This document shows positions 55,560 through 64,000 of a stretch of DNA of 64,000 bases, in pieces. The notes beneath the pieces were generated by a model. That model searched no databases and was not told where the DNA came from. It was given only the letters and a program-made list of their open reading frames with translations. This DNA comes from Mycobacterium parmense (GTDB taxonomy: Bacteria > Actinomycetota > Actinomycetes > Mycobacteriales > Mycobacteriaceae). Within the stretch, counting starts at the first letter, position 1; the number at the start of each line of letters is the position of its first letter. Both the position numbers and the translations under genes were made by a program. The DNA is taken from positions 4,340,001-4,404,000 of the forward strand of contig NZ_AP022614.1 of assembly GCF_010730575.1 (NCBI RefSeq). Direction: 5' to 3'.

Positions 55560-56345
55560 ATGGCGGAGGCCTTCTACCGGCTGGGGGAGTTGATCGTCCC
55601 GCCGCTGGTGGCCATGCAGGGCACCAAGATCACCTTCGAGGGCCTCGAGAACATCCCCGAGCGCGGCGGTGCGCTCCTGGCCCAGAACCACACCAGCTAC
55701 CTCGACTGGCTTCCGACCCTGCTCGGCGTGCGCGAGCGGGGCCGCCGCGCGTACTTCATGATCAAGGCGGAGATGGCCGAGGTGAAGGCGGCCGACTACG
55801 TCATCAGGCACGCCAGGCTGATCCCGGTGGACCGGACCGCGGGCCACGAGGCGTTCGACCTGGCCGTGCGGCGGATGCGGCAGGGCGAGCTGATCGGCAT
55901 GCACCCCGAGGCGACCATCAGCCGCAGTTTCGAGCTGCGCGAGTTCAAGACCGGGGCCGCCCGCATGGCGGTGGAGGCCGGCGTGCCGATCGTCCCGGTG
56001 ATCGTCTGGGGCGCCCACCGGATCTGGCCCAAGGATCATCCGAAGAAGGTGTTCCGCAACAAGGTGCCGATCACCGTCGCCGCCGGGCGGCCGCTGCCGC
56101 CGCACGGCACCGTCGAACAGCTCAACGCCGCCCTGCGCGAGCAGATGAACGCGCTGCTCTACCGGGTCCAGGCCGAATATCCGCATCCGCCGGGAGAGTT
56201 CTGGGTGCCCCGGCGGCTGGGCGGCTCCGCGCCGACCCAGGACGATTCGCGGGCGATTCGGCTGGCCGAGCTGCAGGAGCGCATGAAAAGGCACGGGACC
56301 GACGGCGTGACGCGCCCCGGTCAAAGCCAAAGCGGGCTCCATTGA
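55560..56345 (+). CDS. PlsC-like acyltransferase 3 (Rv3814c-like)
   Basis: The 261-residue protein has HX4D as QNHTSYLDW (about 45-52), RAYFMIKAEMAEV, HPEATISRSFEL and IVWGAHRIWP. GGAG precedes the ATG at 55560. The length equals M. tuberculosis Rv3814c. It is followed at eight bases by the HAD phosphatase, suggesting a four-gene lipid operon in which a phosphatase might act on a phospholipid intermediate. Confidence 0.88.
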   Translation: MAEAFYRLGELIVPPLVAMQGTKITFEGLENIPERGGALLAQNHTSYLDWLPTLLGVRERGRRAYFMIKAEMAEVKAADYVIRHARLIPVDRTAGHEAFDLAVRRMRQGELIGMHPEATISRSFELREFKTGAARMAVEAGVPIVPVIVWGAHRIWPKDHPKKVFRNKVPITVAAGRPLPPHGTVEQLNAALREQMNALLYRVQAEYPHPPGEFWVPRRLGGSAPTQDDSRAIRLAELQERMKRHGTDGVTRPGQSQSGLH

Positions 56346-56352
56346 GCCCGCA

Positions 56353-57168
56353 ATGACGAAGCCGGCACTCATCGCCTGCGACGTCGACGGCACGCTGTTC
56401 GACGAAAACGAGACCATCACCCCACGCACCCGAGACGCCGTCCTTGCCGCAGTGGCCGCAGGCGCCACCTTCGTCGTGGCGACCGGGCGTCCCCCGCGGT
56501 GGATCCGGCCGGTCGTCGAGGCCCTCGGATTCGCGCCGATGGCCGTGTGCGCCAACGGCGCCGTGATCTACGACTCCGCGACCGACCGGGTGGTGTCGGC
56601 GCGCACGCTCAGCGTCGACACCCTGGCCGAGCTGGCCGAGCTCGCCACGCGCGTCATACCGGGCGCGGGGCTGGCCGTCGAGCGGATCGGCGAACGCGCC
56701 CACGACACGGCCACGCCGCAGTTCATCAGTTCGCCCGGCTACGAGCACGCGTGGCTCAACCCCGACAACACCGAGGTGTCCATCGAGGACCTGCTCAGCG
56801 CCCCGGCGATCAAGCTGCTGATCCGCCGGGCCGGGGCCCGCAGCGCCGACATGGCGGCCGAGCTGGCCAAGCACGTCGGCATCGAGGGTGACATCACCTA
56901 CTCCACCAACAACGGCCTCGTGGAGATCGTGCCGCTGGGCATCAGCAAGGCCACCGGTGTGGACGAGCTCGCCCGGCCGCTCGAGATCGGCAGCGACGAG
57001 GTGGTCGCCTTCGGCGACATGCCCAACGACCTGCCGATGCTGCTGTGGGCGGGCCACGGCGTGGCGATGGGCAACGCCCACCCCGAGGTGATGGCCGCCG
57101 CCGACGAGGTGACGGCGTCCAACAGCGACGACGGGGTGGGACGGGTGCTGGAACGCTGGTGGGTCTAG
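56353..57168 (+). CDS. HAD-superfamily (Cof type) phosphatase (Rv3813c-like)
   Basis: The 271-residue protein has HAD motif I DVDGTLFD (about 9-16; nucleophile Asp9), motif II in VVATGRPPRW, a Lys in motif III region and motif IV GDMPNDLPML (about 221-230), with a C2B cap domain between. Cof-type phosphatases act on sugar phosphates or nucleotides; the substrate is unknown. It is the last gene of the acyltransferase cluster and is convergent with the PE gene, with three bases between. Confidence 0.86.
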   Translation: MTKPALIACDVDGTLFDENETITPRTRDAVLAAVAAGATFVVATGRPPRWIRPVVEALGFAPMAVCANGAVIYDSATDRVVSARTLSVDTLAELAELATRVIPGAGLAVERIGERAHDTATPQFISSPGYEHAWLNPDNTEVSIEDLLSAPAIKLLIRRAGARSADMAAELAKHVGIEGDITYSTNNGLVEIVPLGISKATGVDELARPLEIGSDEVVAFGDMPNDLPMLLWAGHGVAMGNAHPEVMAAADEVTASNSDDGVGRVLERWWV

Positions 57169-57171
57169 CCG

Positions 57172-58674
57172 CTAGGCCGCCGGCACGATCACCGCGGCGA
57201 GTTGCTCGGGCAGGTAGTTGACCAACAGCGGTACCAGCCCCATGAAGGGCGTGCCGAAGATCGTCACGGGGGTGGGGCCGAAACCCAGGGCGCTCGGGTC
57301 GATGGTCGCCGTGATGGGATGCGGTGGAACGAGAATGCCGTCGAACGGCAGGTGCAGGGTGATCGGCACGTTGAAGCTGGGGAACGGTGCCGGAAGCGTC
57401 ACTGGCACCGGGATCGTGAAGTCCACGAGGGTGTCGCTGTTGAGGAAGCCGTTCGCGATTGCGGCCGGCGCGTCGAACAGCGCCCCCAGCGCCCCCACGC
57501 CGTTGCCGGCCAGCAGCGCCTGCTGAACGGCCGTCGCGCTGGTCGCCAGGCCGTTGAGGGCCGAGATCGGCGCCCCCATCACCGCGTAGGTGAGCACCAG
57601 CGGCAGCCCGAAGAAAGCGCTGAGCGAGCCGGTCGTGGGCGCCAGTAGCGGCAGCGTGACGGTCGCGGAGATACTTGGAATCGACAGCGCGTCGAGGACA
57701 TTGGTGAGGTTCTGCGCCATCTGCCGAAACACCGACGGCGGAATCAGGTTGGTGAGGTACTGCGCCTCCTGCCCGGGCAGGTTGGCGATGGTGAACAGAT
57801 CCCCCAGCGGGCCCAGGATCGTCGGGTTGACCGTGGCCACCACCGTCGGGTTGGTCAGCGGAGTCAGCAGGGAGGTGGTCACGGTGCCCGGATTGAAGCC
57901 GGTGACCAGGAGGTTGGCGAAGGCCTGCGCGACGTCCTGCACCGCGCCGTAGTAGTTGCCCGCCAGCACGGCCTGATAGGCCGCCTGCAGTCCCGACTGC
58001 AGGCCGGGCAGCCCGGCCACGATGCCGGTGAGCGCGTCGTTCAGCGACGAGGCGAAGGTCTGGGCGAAGCCGACCTGGGTGGCGACGAACTGCTGCACGT
58101 AGTACGCGGCGTCGAAGGTCAACAGTCCCTGCACGCCGCTTTGCACCGCCGCGGGCAGGTTCGCCAGCTCGGCGGGCAGGTTCGCGATCGCGCCGGCGAG
58201 CGCCGCCACGAACTGCCGCGCGTAGACCTGCTGGTTGGCCACGATCTGGCGCAGCAACGGCAACGGGTCCGCGGCCCACGCCCGGTAGAGGGACTGCAGG
58301 TTGGCGGTGGTGTTCGCGACGAGCTGCCCATAGGCCCCGACCGGCAGGGCGGCGGCGGGCGCTTCCACGGCGGCCATCAGCGCCTGTTCGGTGTTGGCGG
58401 CCTCGGTGCCGACGTAGGCGGCCGCACTGCCGTTCAGCAGGCCCACGAACCCGTCGTGAAACGCCGCCGCCCGGGCGCTGAGCGCCTGGAATTGCTGTCC
58501 GTACGTGCCGAACACCCGTGAGATCGCCACCGAGACCTCGTCGGCGGCCGGGGCCGCGATCCCGGTGGTGGGTCCCGCCGCCGCGGCGGCGGCCCGTTCG
58601 AGCGTGGTGCCGATCCCGGCGAGGTTGCCGGCGGCGTCCGTCACCGCCTCGGGTGCTGTCAACACGAACGACAC
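57172..58674 (-). CDS. PE-family protein with unique C-terminal domain (Rv3812 position)
   Basis: The 500-residue protein has an N-terminal PE domain (1-100; MSFVLTAPEAVTDAAGNLAG, ADEVSVAISRVFGTYG, WxG-like turn replaced by FHDGFVGLLNG). A helical linker follows, and then a hydrophobic, beta-rich C-terminal part (about 300-500; FPSFNVPITLHLPFDGILVP, GFGPTPVTIFGTPFMG). There are no Gly-rich PGRS repeats, in contrast to the gene named PE_PGRS62 (Rv3812) at this place in M. tuberculosis. No YxxxD is seen straight after the PE domain. It is probably an ESX-5-type substrate at the cell surface. The start is GTG. Confidence 0.84.
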   Translation of the reverse strand: MSFVLTAPEAVTDAAGNLAGIGTTLERAAAAAAGPTTGIAAPAADEVSVAISRVFGTYGQQFQALSARAAAFHDGFVGLLNGSAAAYVGTEAANTEQALMAAVEAPAAALPVGAYGQLVANTTANLQSLYRAWAADPLPLLRQIVANQQVYARQFVAALAGAIANLPAELANLPAAVQSGVQGLLTFDAAYYVQQFVATQVGFAQTFASSLNDALTGIVAGLPGLQSGLQAAYQAVLAGNYYGAVQDVAQAFANLLVTGFNPGTVTTSLLTPLTNPTVVATVNPTILGPLGDLFTIANLPGQEAQYLTNLIPPSVFRQMAQNLTNVLDALSIPSISATVTLPLLAPTTGSLSAFFGLPLVLTYAVMGAPISALNGLATSATAVQQALLAGNGVGALGALFDAPAAIANGFLNSDTLVDFTIPVPVTLPAPFPSFNVPITLHLPFDGILVPPHPITATIDPSALGFGPTPVTIFGTPFMGLVPLLVNYLPEQLAAVIVPAA

Positions 58675-58764
58675 GGCGGTCCCCCCTCGACTCGAACCCC
58701 CTGATCGGCCAGGCAGGTCGAGCCTACTGTGACCGGTGCCACACTCGTGTGCGAACTGCGCGGT

Positions 58765-60417
58765 TCAGGCGGTGCCGGGATGGCTCGGTAGCGAGAAATG
58801 CTCGGCCGGCACGGTCGGGCCTTCCGGCGGCTCGGTCGACAGCGGCGTCGTGATGCCGTCCACGACCTGGGTGACGTTCCCGGTGAGCCGCTCGTAGTTG
58901 AGGGTTCCGTGCTGGAAGTTCTGCGTGATCTGCAGCGGCTCCTGGATTTCGGCGCTCGTGGGCAACCCGAGCGGCCCGCGCTCGTAGCTGAGTGAGGCCC
59001 ACGCGTCGTAAAGCGCGCCGGTGACGGGCTGGGGACCGGTTTCGGGCGACCAGTACATCGCGCCCTTGGCGAAGGTGACGTAGCGGGCCACACCGCCCGA
59101 CCCCTCGGCGTCGTCCTCGGGGGAGGTCGGCGCGCCCAGATAGCTCTTCATGCCGCCCATGTCGATCCAGTGCTGGTAGATGGCGCCGCCCTCCAGGGCC
59201 TTGAGCAGCTCCTCGGGCGGATCGTTGACATGCGAGGCGATGTCGCGGATCTCGTCCATCAGCGCGTAGGCGGCGTTTCCCGGGCAGTCGGTGTTCCCGA
59301 CGTCGCGGTGGGTGAAGATCGTCGGCAGCGTGGCGACCGCACCCGCCGGGAAGACCGTGTAGTGGCTGCCGGCGGACTCCAAGGCCACGGTGCCCTTGGG
59401 GTCGACGCCGTCGAGGCCCAGCCGCCAGCCCAGCAACCGGCCGACCATGCGCAGCTGGATCGGGGTGGGCGGGACGTCGTCGAAGTTGCCGATCATCGCC
59501 ACGCCCCAGGTGTTGCGGTTGAAGCCGCCGGTGTGAAAGCCCTCGACCGCCTTGGTGAGCCCCCCGGCGCTGCCCTCGAACACCTGGCCGTACTTGTCGA
59601 CCAGCGCGTTGTAGGCGATGTCGCACCAGCCCAGGGTTTTGCTGTGATAGGTGTAGATGGCCTTGACGATCCCGGCGGACTCCAGCGGCGAGTAGTCGTT
59701 GCTGCCCGCGGTGTGATGGACCACCGCCGCGCGAATCCCGTTGTCGTACTGGGGGCTACCGCATCGCAGTGACTCGTCGGCGCCCCACTCGGCGCGGCTG
59801 ATGATGGGCGGCGCCTGGCCGGGCATCAGCACGCCGGCCGGCGGCGTCCACTTCTGCTTGGGCGGCGCCTGGGGAGGGGAGATGAGGATCGCGGAGATGT
59901 TCTGTCCGAACGGCCGTTCCCTGGACGCGGGCCGGTAGCCGAGGCCCTCGGAGGCCGCCGGCGCCGCGGGCGGCTGCGTCAGCGGCGCGTCGACGGGTCG
60001 GGTGACGGCGACCTGGACGGTCGTGGTGGTGCCGACGAAGACCGGGTCTGTGCTGCGCGGCCCCTCGAGCGCTCCGGCCGGCGCGCCGGGCGCCGCCGAA
60101 TCGGGTGCCGCGGTCTCGTACTCGGTCTGATACCAGGGTCCCCACGACCCGTCGGCCCGCTTCGCGCGCACCCGGGTGGATGTGCCGGCCAGATCGCCGG
60201 TGAGCGCCACCAGGGAAAACGGTGTGTCCTGGGTGAGTTCTCGCACGGTGACGCCGCCGCCCAGTCCAACCAGCGGCTGTTCGGCGAGCAGGGTGTCGCG
60301 CCGCTGTGGTCCGGACGCGGGGTCACGGTCACGCGCCGTGCCCGTCATCCACGAGACGATCACGACGGTGGCGATGACGGCGGTCATCAGCATCGTCGGT
60401 GCGCGACCACGGGACAC
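58765..60417 (-). CDS. Secreted PGRP/amidase-like protein with LGFP repeats (Rv3811-like)
   Basis: The 550-residue protein has a signal/anchor peptide (about 8-26), a Pro-rich stretch, a peptidoglycan-recognition/amidase_2 domain (about 210-370; ISRAEWGADESLRCG, AAVVHHTAGSNDYSP, YNALVDKYGQVFEGSAGGL, HRDVGNTDCPG with the zinc His and Cys) and C-terminal LGFP repeats (about 430-520; RGPLGLPTS) that bind the wall. It likely cleaves or binds peptidoglycan outside the membrane. M. tuberculosis Rv3811 (csp) has 539 residues and the same neighbours. The start is a GTG. Confidence 0.9.
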   Translation of the reverse strand: MSRGRAPTMLMTAVIATVVIVSWMTGTARDRDPASGPQRRDTLLAEQPLVGLGGGVTVRELTQDTPFSLVALTGDLAGTSTRVRAKRADGSWGPWYQTEYETAAPDSAAPGAPAGALEGPRSTDPVFVGTTTTVQVAVTRPVDAPLTQPPAAPAASEGLGYRPASRERPFGQNISAILISPPQAPPKQKWTPPAGVLMPGQAPPIISRAEWGADESLRCGSPQYDNGIRAAVVHHTAGSNDYSPLESAGIVKAIYTYHSKTLGWCDIAYNALVDKYGQVFEGSAGGLTKAVEGFHTGGFNRNTWGVAMIGNFDDVPPTPIQLRMVGRLLGWRLGLDGVDPKGTVALESAGSHYTVFPAGAVATLPTIFTHRDVGNTDCPGNAAYALMDEIRDIASHVNDPPEELLKALEGGAIYQHWIDMGGMKSYLGAPTSPEDDAEGSGGVARYVTFAKGAMYWSPETGPQPVTGALYDAWASLSYERGPLGLPTSAEIQEPLQITQNFQHGTLNYERLTGNVTQVVDGITTPLSTEPPEGPTVPAEHFSLPSHPGTA

Positions 60418-60495
60418 CAGCTGATGTTACGTGTGTTTCTGATGTTATCAATGTGACGACACGACCGAGGGCTGCCCGAATTGCGCCGAAATGTC

Positions 60496-60535
60496 GACGG
60501 CACCGCGGAGTGTGAGGTGACTCCGCGGTGCCGTC
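60496..60535 (-). terminator. Strong hairpin terminator after erp
   Basis: A perfect 16-base stem, GACGGCACCGCGGAGT (60496-60511) and ACTCCGCGGTGCCGTC (60520-60535), with an eight-base loop, lies 20 bases after the erp stop. There is no U-run, as often in mycobacterial hairpin terminators. It separates erp from the Rv3811-like gene on the same strand. Confidence 0.82.
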
Positions 60536-60554
60536 GGGTGACAGGTTCGGCGAA

Positions 60555-61523
60555 TCAGACGGGAGGCAAGGGTGCCGCCGCGGCCGGCGCGGCAGCGCCG
60601 GCAGCTCCGGGCAGTGCACCCGCCGCGCCCGGCAGGGCACCGGCGGCGCCCGGCAGCGCGGCCGCCGCGTGCGGTAACGCACCCGCGGCACCGGGCAGAG
60701 CACCGGCCGCGCCCGGCAGGGCACCCGGGAGGGCACCCGCCGCGCCCGGCAGCGCGCCCGGCGCGCCGGCGCCGCCTTGCATGCTCTGCGTGATCGCCGG
60801 CATCACCAGGCCCTTGAGCAGGTCGATGGCCTGCCCGGCGCCCAGCTGGTTGGCGGCCTGCATCACGTCGTTGATCAGCCCGCCGCCGCCGTTGCCGCCC
60901 CCGCCGCCGCCACCGCCGAGGGTGGACGGGTCACCGAGGATCGGGTACGTCCCGTCGGCGCCGGGGTCCAGCGCGGCGGGCGTGGTGATCGGCACTTCGC
61001 CGGCCGCGGGGGTGCCGAGGCCGCCGGCCGGGCTGGTCAGCGCGGGGTTGAGGCCCGCGCCAGGGGTGGTCAGGCCACCGACGCCCGGGGTCGTCGGCAG
61101 CGCGCCCGGCGCGGTCAGCCCGGGGGTGGTCGGCGACAGGCCGGGGCTTGCCAGGCCCGGGCTGGTCAGACCGGGGCTCGTCAGGCCCGGGCTGGTGAGG
61201 CCGGGGCTGGTCAAACCGGTGGTCCCCAGGCCCGGGGTACCCAGGCCGGGGCCGGTCAGGCCCGTCGTGCTGGCGCCGCCGCCGCTGAGGGCGGGGATCG
61301 GGGGCATGTTGATCCCGAATTGCGACAGCCCCTGGGTCAGCGCGCCCATCAGCTCGCCGGGCAGGTCGGTCATCACGGCTGCCTGCTTGAACTCGTGGTG
61401 CTCGGGCTGCTTGCCGGCGGAGGTCGATTCGTAGACAAGGAAGTATGCGCAAGGACTCGCGACTGCCACAGCGGCGACCGCGCTCATGGCTGTCGAGAGC
61501 TTGCGTCGGCGTCGGTTCGGCAC
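60555..61523 (-). CDS. erp: Exported repetitive protein Erp (PirG)
   Basis: Erp is a surface-exposed, wall-associated protein needed for normal growth and virulence. The 322-residue protein has the signal peptide (MPNRRRRKLSTAMSAVAAVA, about 1-27, then AYFLVYES), the conserved N-domain (PEHHEFKQAAVMTDLPGELM), the central PGLTS repeats (about 88-135; PGLTSPGLTSPGLTS), ITTPAALDPGADGTYPILGDP and AIDLLKGLVMP. The C-terminus has an unusual run of PGAAGAL units (about 245-312), which M. tuberculosis Erp (284 residues) lacks. The start is a GTG. A strong hairpin follows the stop. Confidence 0.94.
   Translation of the reverse strand: MPNRRRRKLSTAMSAVAAVAVASPCAYFLVYESTSAGKQPEHHEFKQAAVMTDLPGELMGALTQGLSQFGINMPPIPALSGGGASTTGLTGPGLGTPGLGTTGLTSPGLTSPGLTSPGLTSPGLASPGLSPTTPGLTAPGALPTTPGVGGLTTPGAGLNPALTSPAGGLGTPAAGEVPITTPAALDPGADGTYPILGDPSTLGGGGGGGGNGGGGLINDVMQAANQLGAGQAIDLLKGLVMPAITQSMQGGAGAPGALPGAAGALPGALPGAAGALPGAAGALPHAAAALPGAAGALPGAAGALPGAAGAAAPAAAAPLPPV
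60575..60775 (-). repeat. PGAAGAL-coding tandem repeats at the Erp C-terminus
   Basis: The DNA shows an irregular series of GC-rich units of about 21 bases coding for PGAAGAL or close variants (PGALPGA, PHAAAAL). The array lies in the last 70 residues of Erp. The irregular unit size hints at slippage, and length may vary among strains. Confidence 0.7.
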
Positions 61524-61682
61524 GGAAGTCTCCTCAATCTGGACAACTCAATCTGAACTTTTCGTGTGGCGTGTCCTGCCGGTCGCATCCGGCATGAACC
61601 ACACAAGTCGATGGTACGAGTGGGATTGCTGTGACTAGAGTGGTGATATTGAATCGTGAGATAAATGCGATACCGACTGTGA

Positions 61683-63110
<1,428 letters not shown>

Positions 63111-63114
<4 letters not shown>

Positions 63115-64000
63115 CCGCCGTGAGCCTGCTGTCCCGAATCATCCTGCCGCGCCCGGGTGAGCCCCTCGACGTGCGCAAGCTCTACCTCGAGGAGTCGACC
63201 ACCAACGCCCGGCGCGCCCACGCGACGAGCCGCACGTCGCTGCAGATCGGGGCGGAGTCCGAGGTGTCGTTCGCGACGTACTTCAACGCCTTCCCGGCCA
63301 GCTACTGGCGCCGCTGGAGCATCTGCACGTCGGTGGTGCTGCGCGTCGAAGTGACCGGCGCCGGGCGCGTCGACCTTTACCGCACCAAGGCCACCGGCGC
63401 GCGCATCTTCGTCGAGGGCCGCCAGTTCAGCGGGGCCGAGGACGAGGCGCAGGTGGTCGAGGTCGAGGTCGGGCTGCAGCCGTTCGAGGACGGCGGCTGG
63501 GTGTGGTTCGACATCACCACCGACACCAAGGTGACCCTGCTCAGCGGCGGCTGGTATGCGACCGGGACCCCGCCGGTCAAGGCCAACATCGCCGTCGGCA
63601 TCCCCACGTTCAACCGCCCGGCGGACTGCGCCAACGCGCTGGCCGCGCTCACCGCCGACCCGTTGGTGGACGAGGTGATCGGCGCGGTGATCGTTCCCGA
63701 CCAGGGTGTGCGCAAGGTGCGCGACCATCCCCGCTTCCCGGAGGCCGCCAAGCGGCTGGGTAATCGGCTGACCCTCTGCGACCAGCCCAACCTGGGCGGG
63801 TCGGGCGGCTATAGCCGGGTGATGTACGAGGCGCTGAAAAACACCGACTGCCAACAGATTCTGTTCATGGACGACGACATCCGCATCGAGCCGGACTCGA
63901 TCCTGCGGGTGCTGGCCATGCACCGCTTCGCCAAGAGCCCCATGCTGGTCGGCGGCCAGATGCTCAACCTGCAGGAGCCCTCGCACCTGCACATCATGGG
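63111..64000 (+). CDS. glfT2: Galactofuranosyltransferase GlfT2 (N-terminal part)
   Basis: GlfT2 polymerises the bulk of the galactan using UDP-galactofuranose made by Glf. About 296 of some 640 residues are present; the gene runs past the window end. The GTG start (TAVSLLSRIILPRPGEPLDVRK) overlaps the second MIRU frame. Visible parts are the N-terminal beta-sandwich (to about 150), AVGIPTFNRP (start of the GT-A fold), DQPNLGGSGGYSRVMYEAL and the DDD metal motif FMDDDIRIEPDS (about 253-257). The neighbour glf gives its substrate, so coupled expression makes sense. Sequence is close to M. tuberculosis GlfT2. Confidence 0.96.

Noticed and set aside
60575..61260. A CRISPR-like repeat series in erp
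   Set aside because: The repeats are in frame and encode PGLTS and PGAAGAL units of a known repetitive protein.

Overview
The window is chromosomal DNA of a slow-growing Mycobacterium-type actinomycete. The evidence is high G+C content, frequent GTG/TTG starts, four-base stop/start overlaps, PE and PPE proteins, mycolyl-arabinogalactan genes (glf, glfT2), Erp, EthA/EthR, WhiB6 and a complete ESX-1 core. Gene order follows the M. tuberculosis interval from Rv3877 back to Rv3808c, with several local differences. The species cannot be named from this alone.

Region 1 (1-18062) is the ESX-1 (type VII secretion) locus, mostly on the minus strand. In transcription order it holds espE, espF, espG1, two tandem espH genes, eccA1, eccB1, eccCa1, eccCb1, PPE68, esxB, esxA, espI and the start of eccD1. 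PE35, which normally sits between eccCb1 and PPE68, is absent. A second, divergent espE/espF-like pair lies on the plus strand, followed by whiB6, the redox and ESX-1 regulator. The locus therefore has an enlarged substrate/chaperone set (two EspE, two EspF, two EspH) on a conserved secretion core.

Region 2 (18100-34022) holds a deazaflavin-type reductase and an NmrA-like reductase divergent from a SigI-like ECF sigma factor, with a palindrome between them. It continues with a MinD/EspI-like ATPase, gltBD (glutamate synthase), a small conserved ORF, an F420-type oxidoreductase, a PHP/HhH phosphoesterase, a DinB3-type Y-family polymerase, and the ethR-ethA divergon with a recognisable EthR operator.

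Region 3 (34024-43252) holds an RraA-like protein, the Lys/Ala-rich Hns-like membrane protein, a CopC/YcnI copper pair, the Rv3850-like protein, espR (nucleoid regulator of ESX-1), Rv3847-like, sodA with a strong terminator, a small membrane protein, a cluster of DnaA boxes, a DUF4328 membrane protein, glpQ1 and an LCP-family protein. The bfrB and Rv3848 genes found here in M. tuberculosis are missing.

Region 4 (43286-53882) holds an iron-regulated Rv3839-like gene with an IdeR box, pheA-gpm2, a Cys-rich small protein, a zincin, a septum-formation-domain protein, serS, and a TetR regulator with matching operators before itself and before a phytoene-desaturase-like oxidoreductase. It ends with a fused metallo-beta-lactamase/Rieske protein.

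Region 5 (54027-64000) holds three tandem PlsC-like acyltransferases, a HAD phosphatase, a PE protein, a PGRP/LGFP cell-wall protein, Erp, and glf-glfT2 (galactan synthesis). Glf and glfT2 are joined by two MIRU-type repeats that form a chain of overlapping mini-ORFs. No tRNA, rRNA, CRISPR array, insertion sequence or prophage was recognised.
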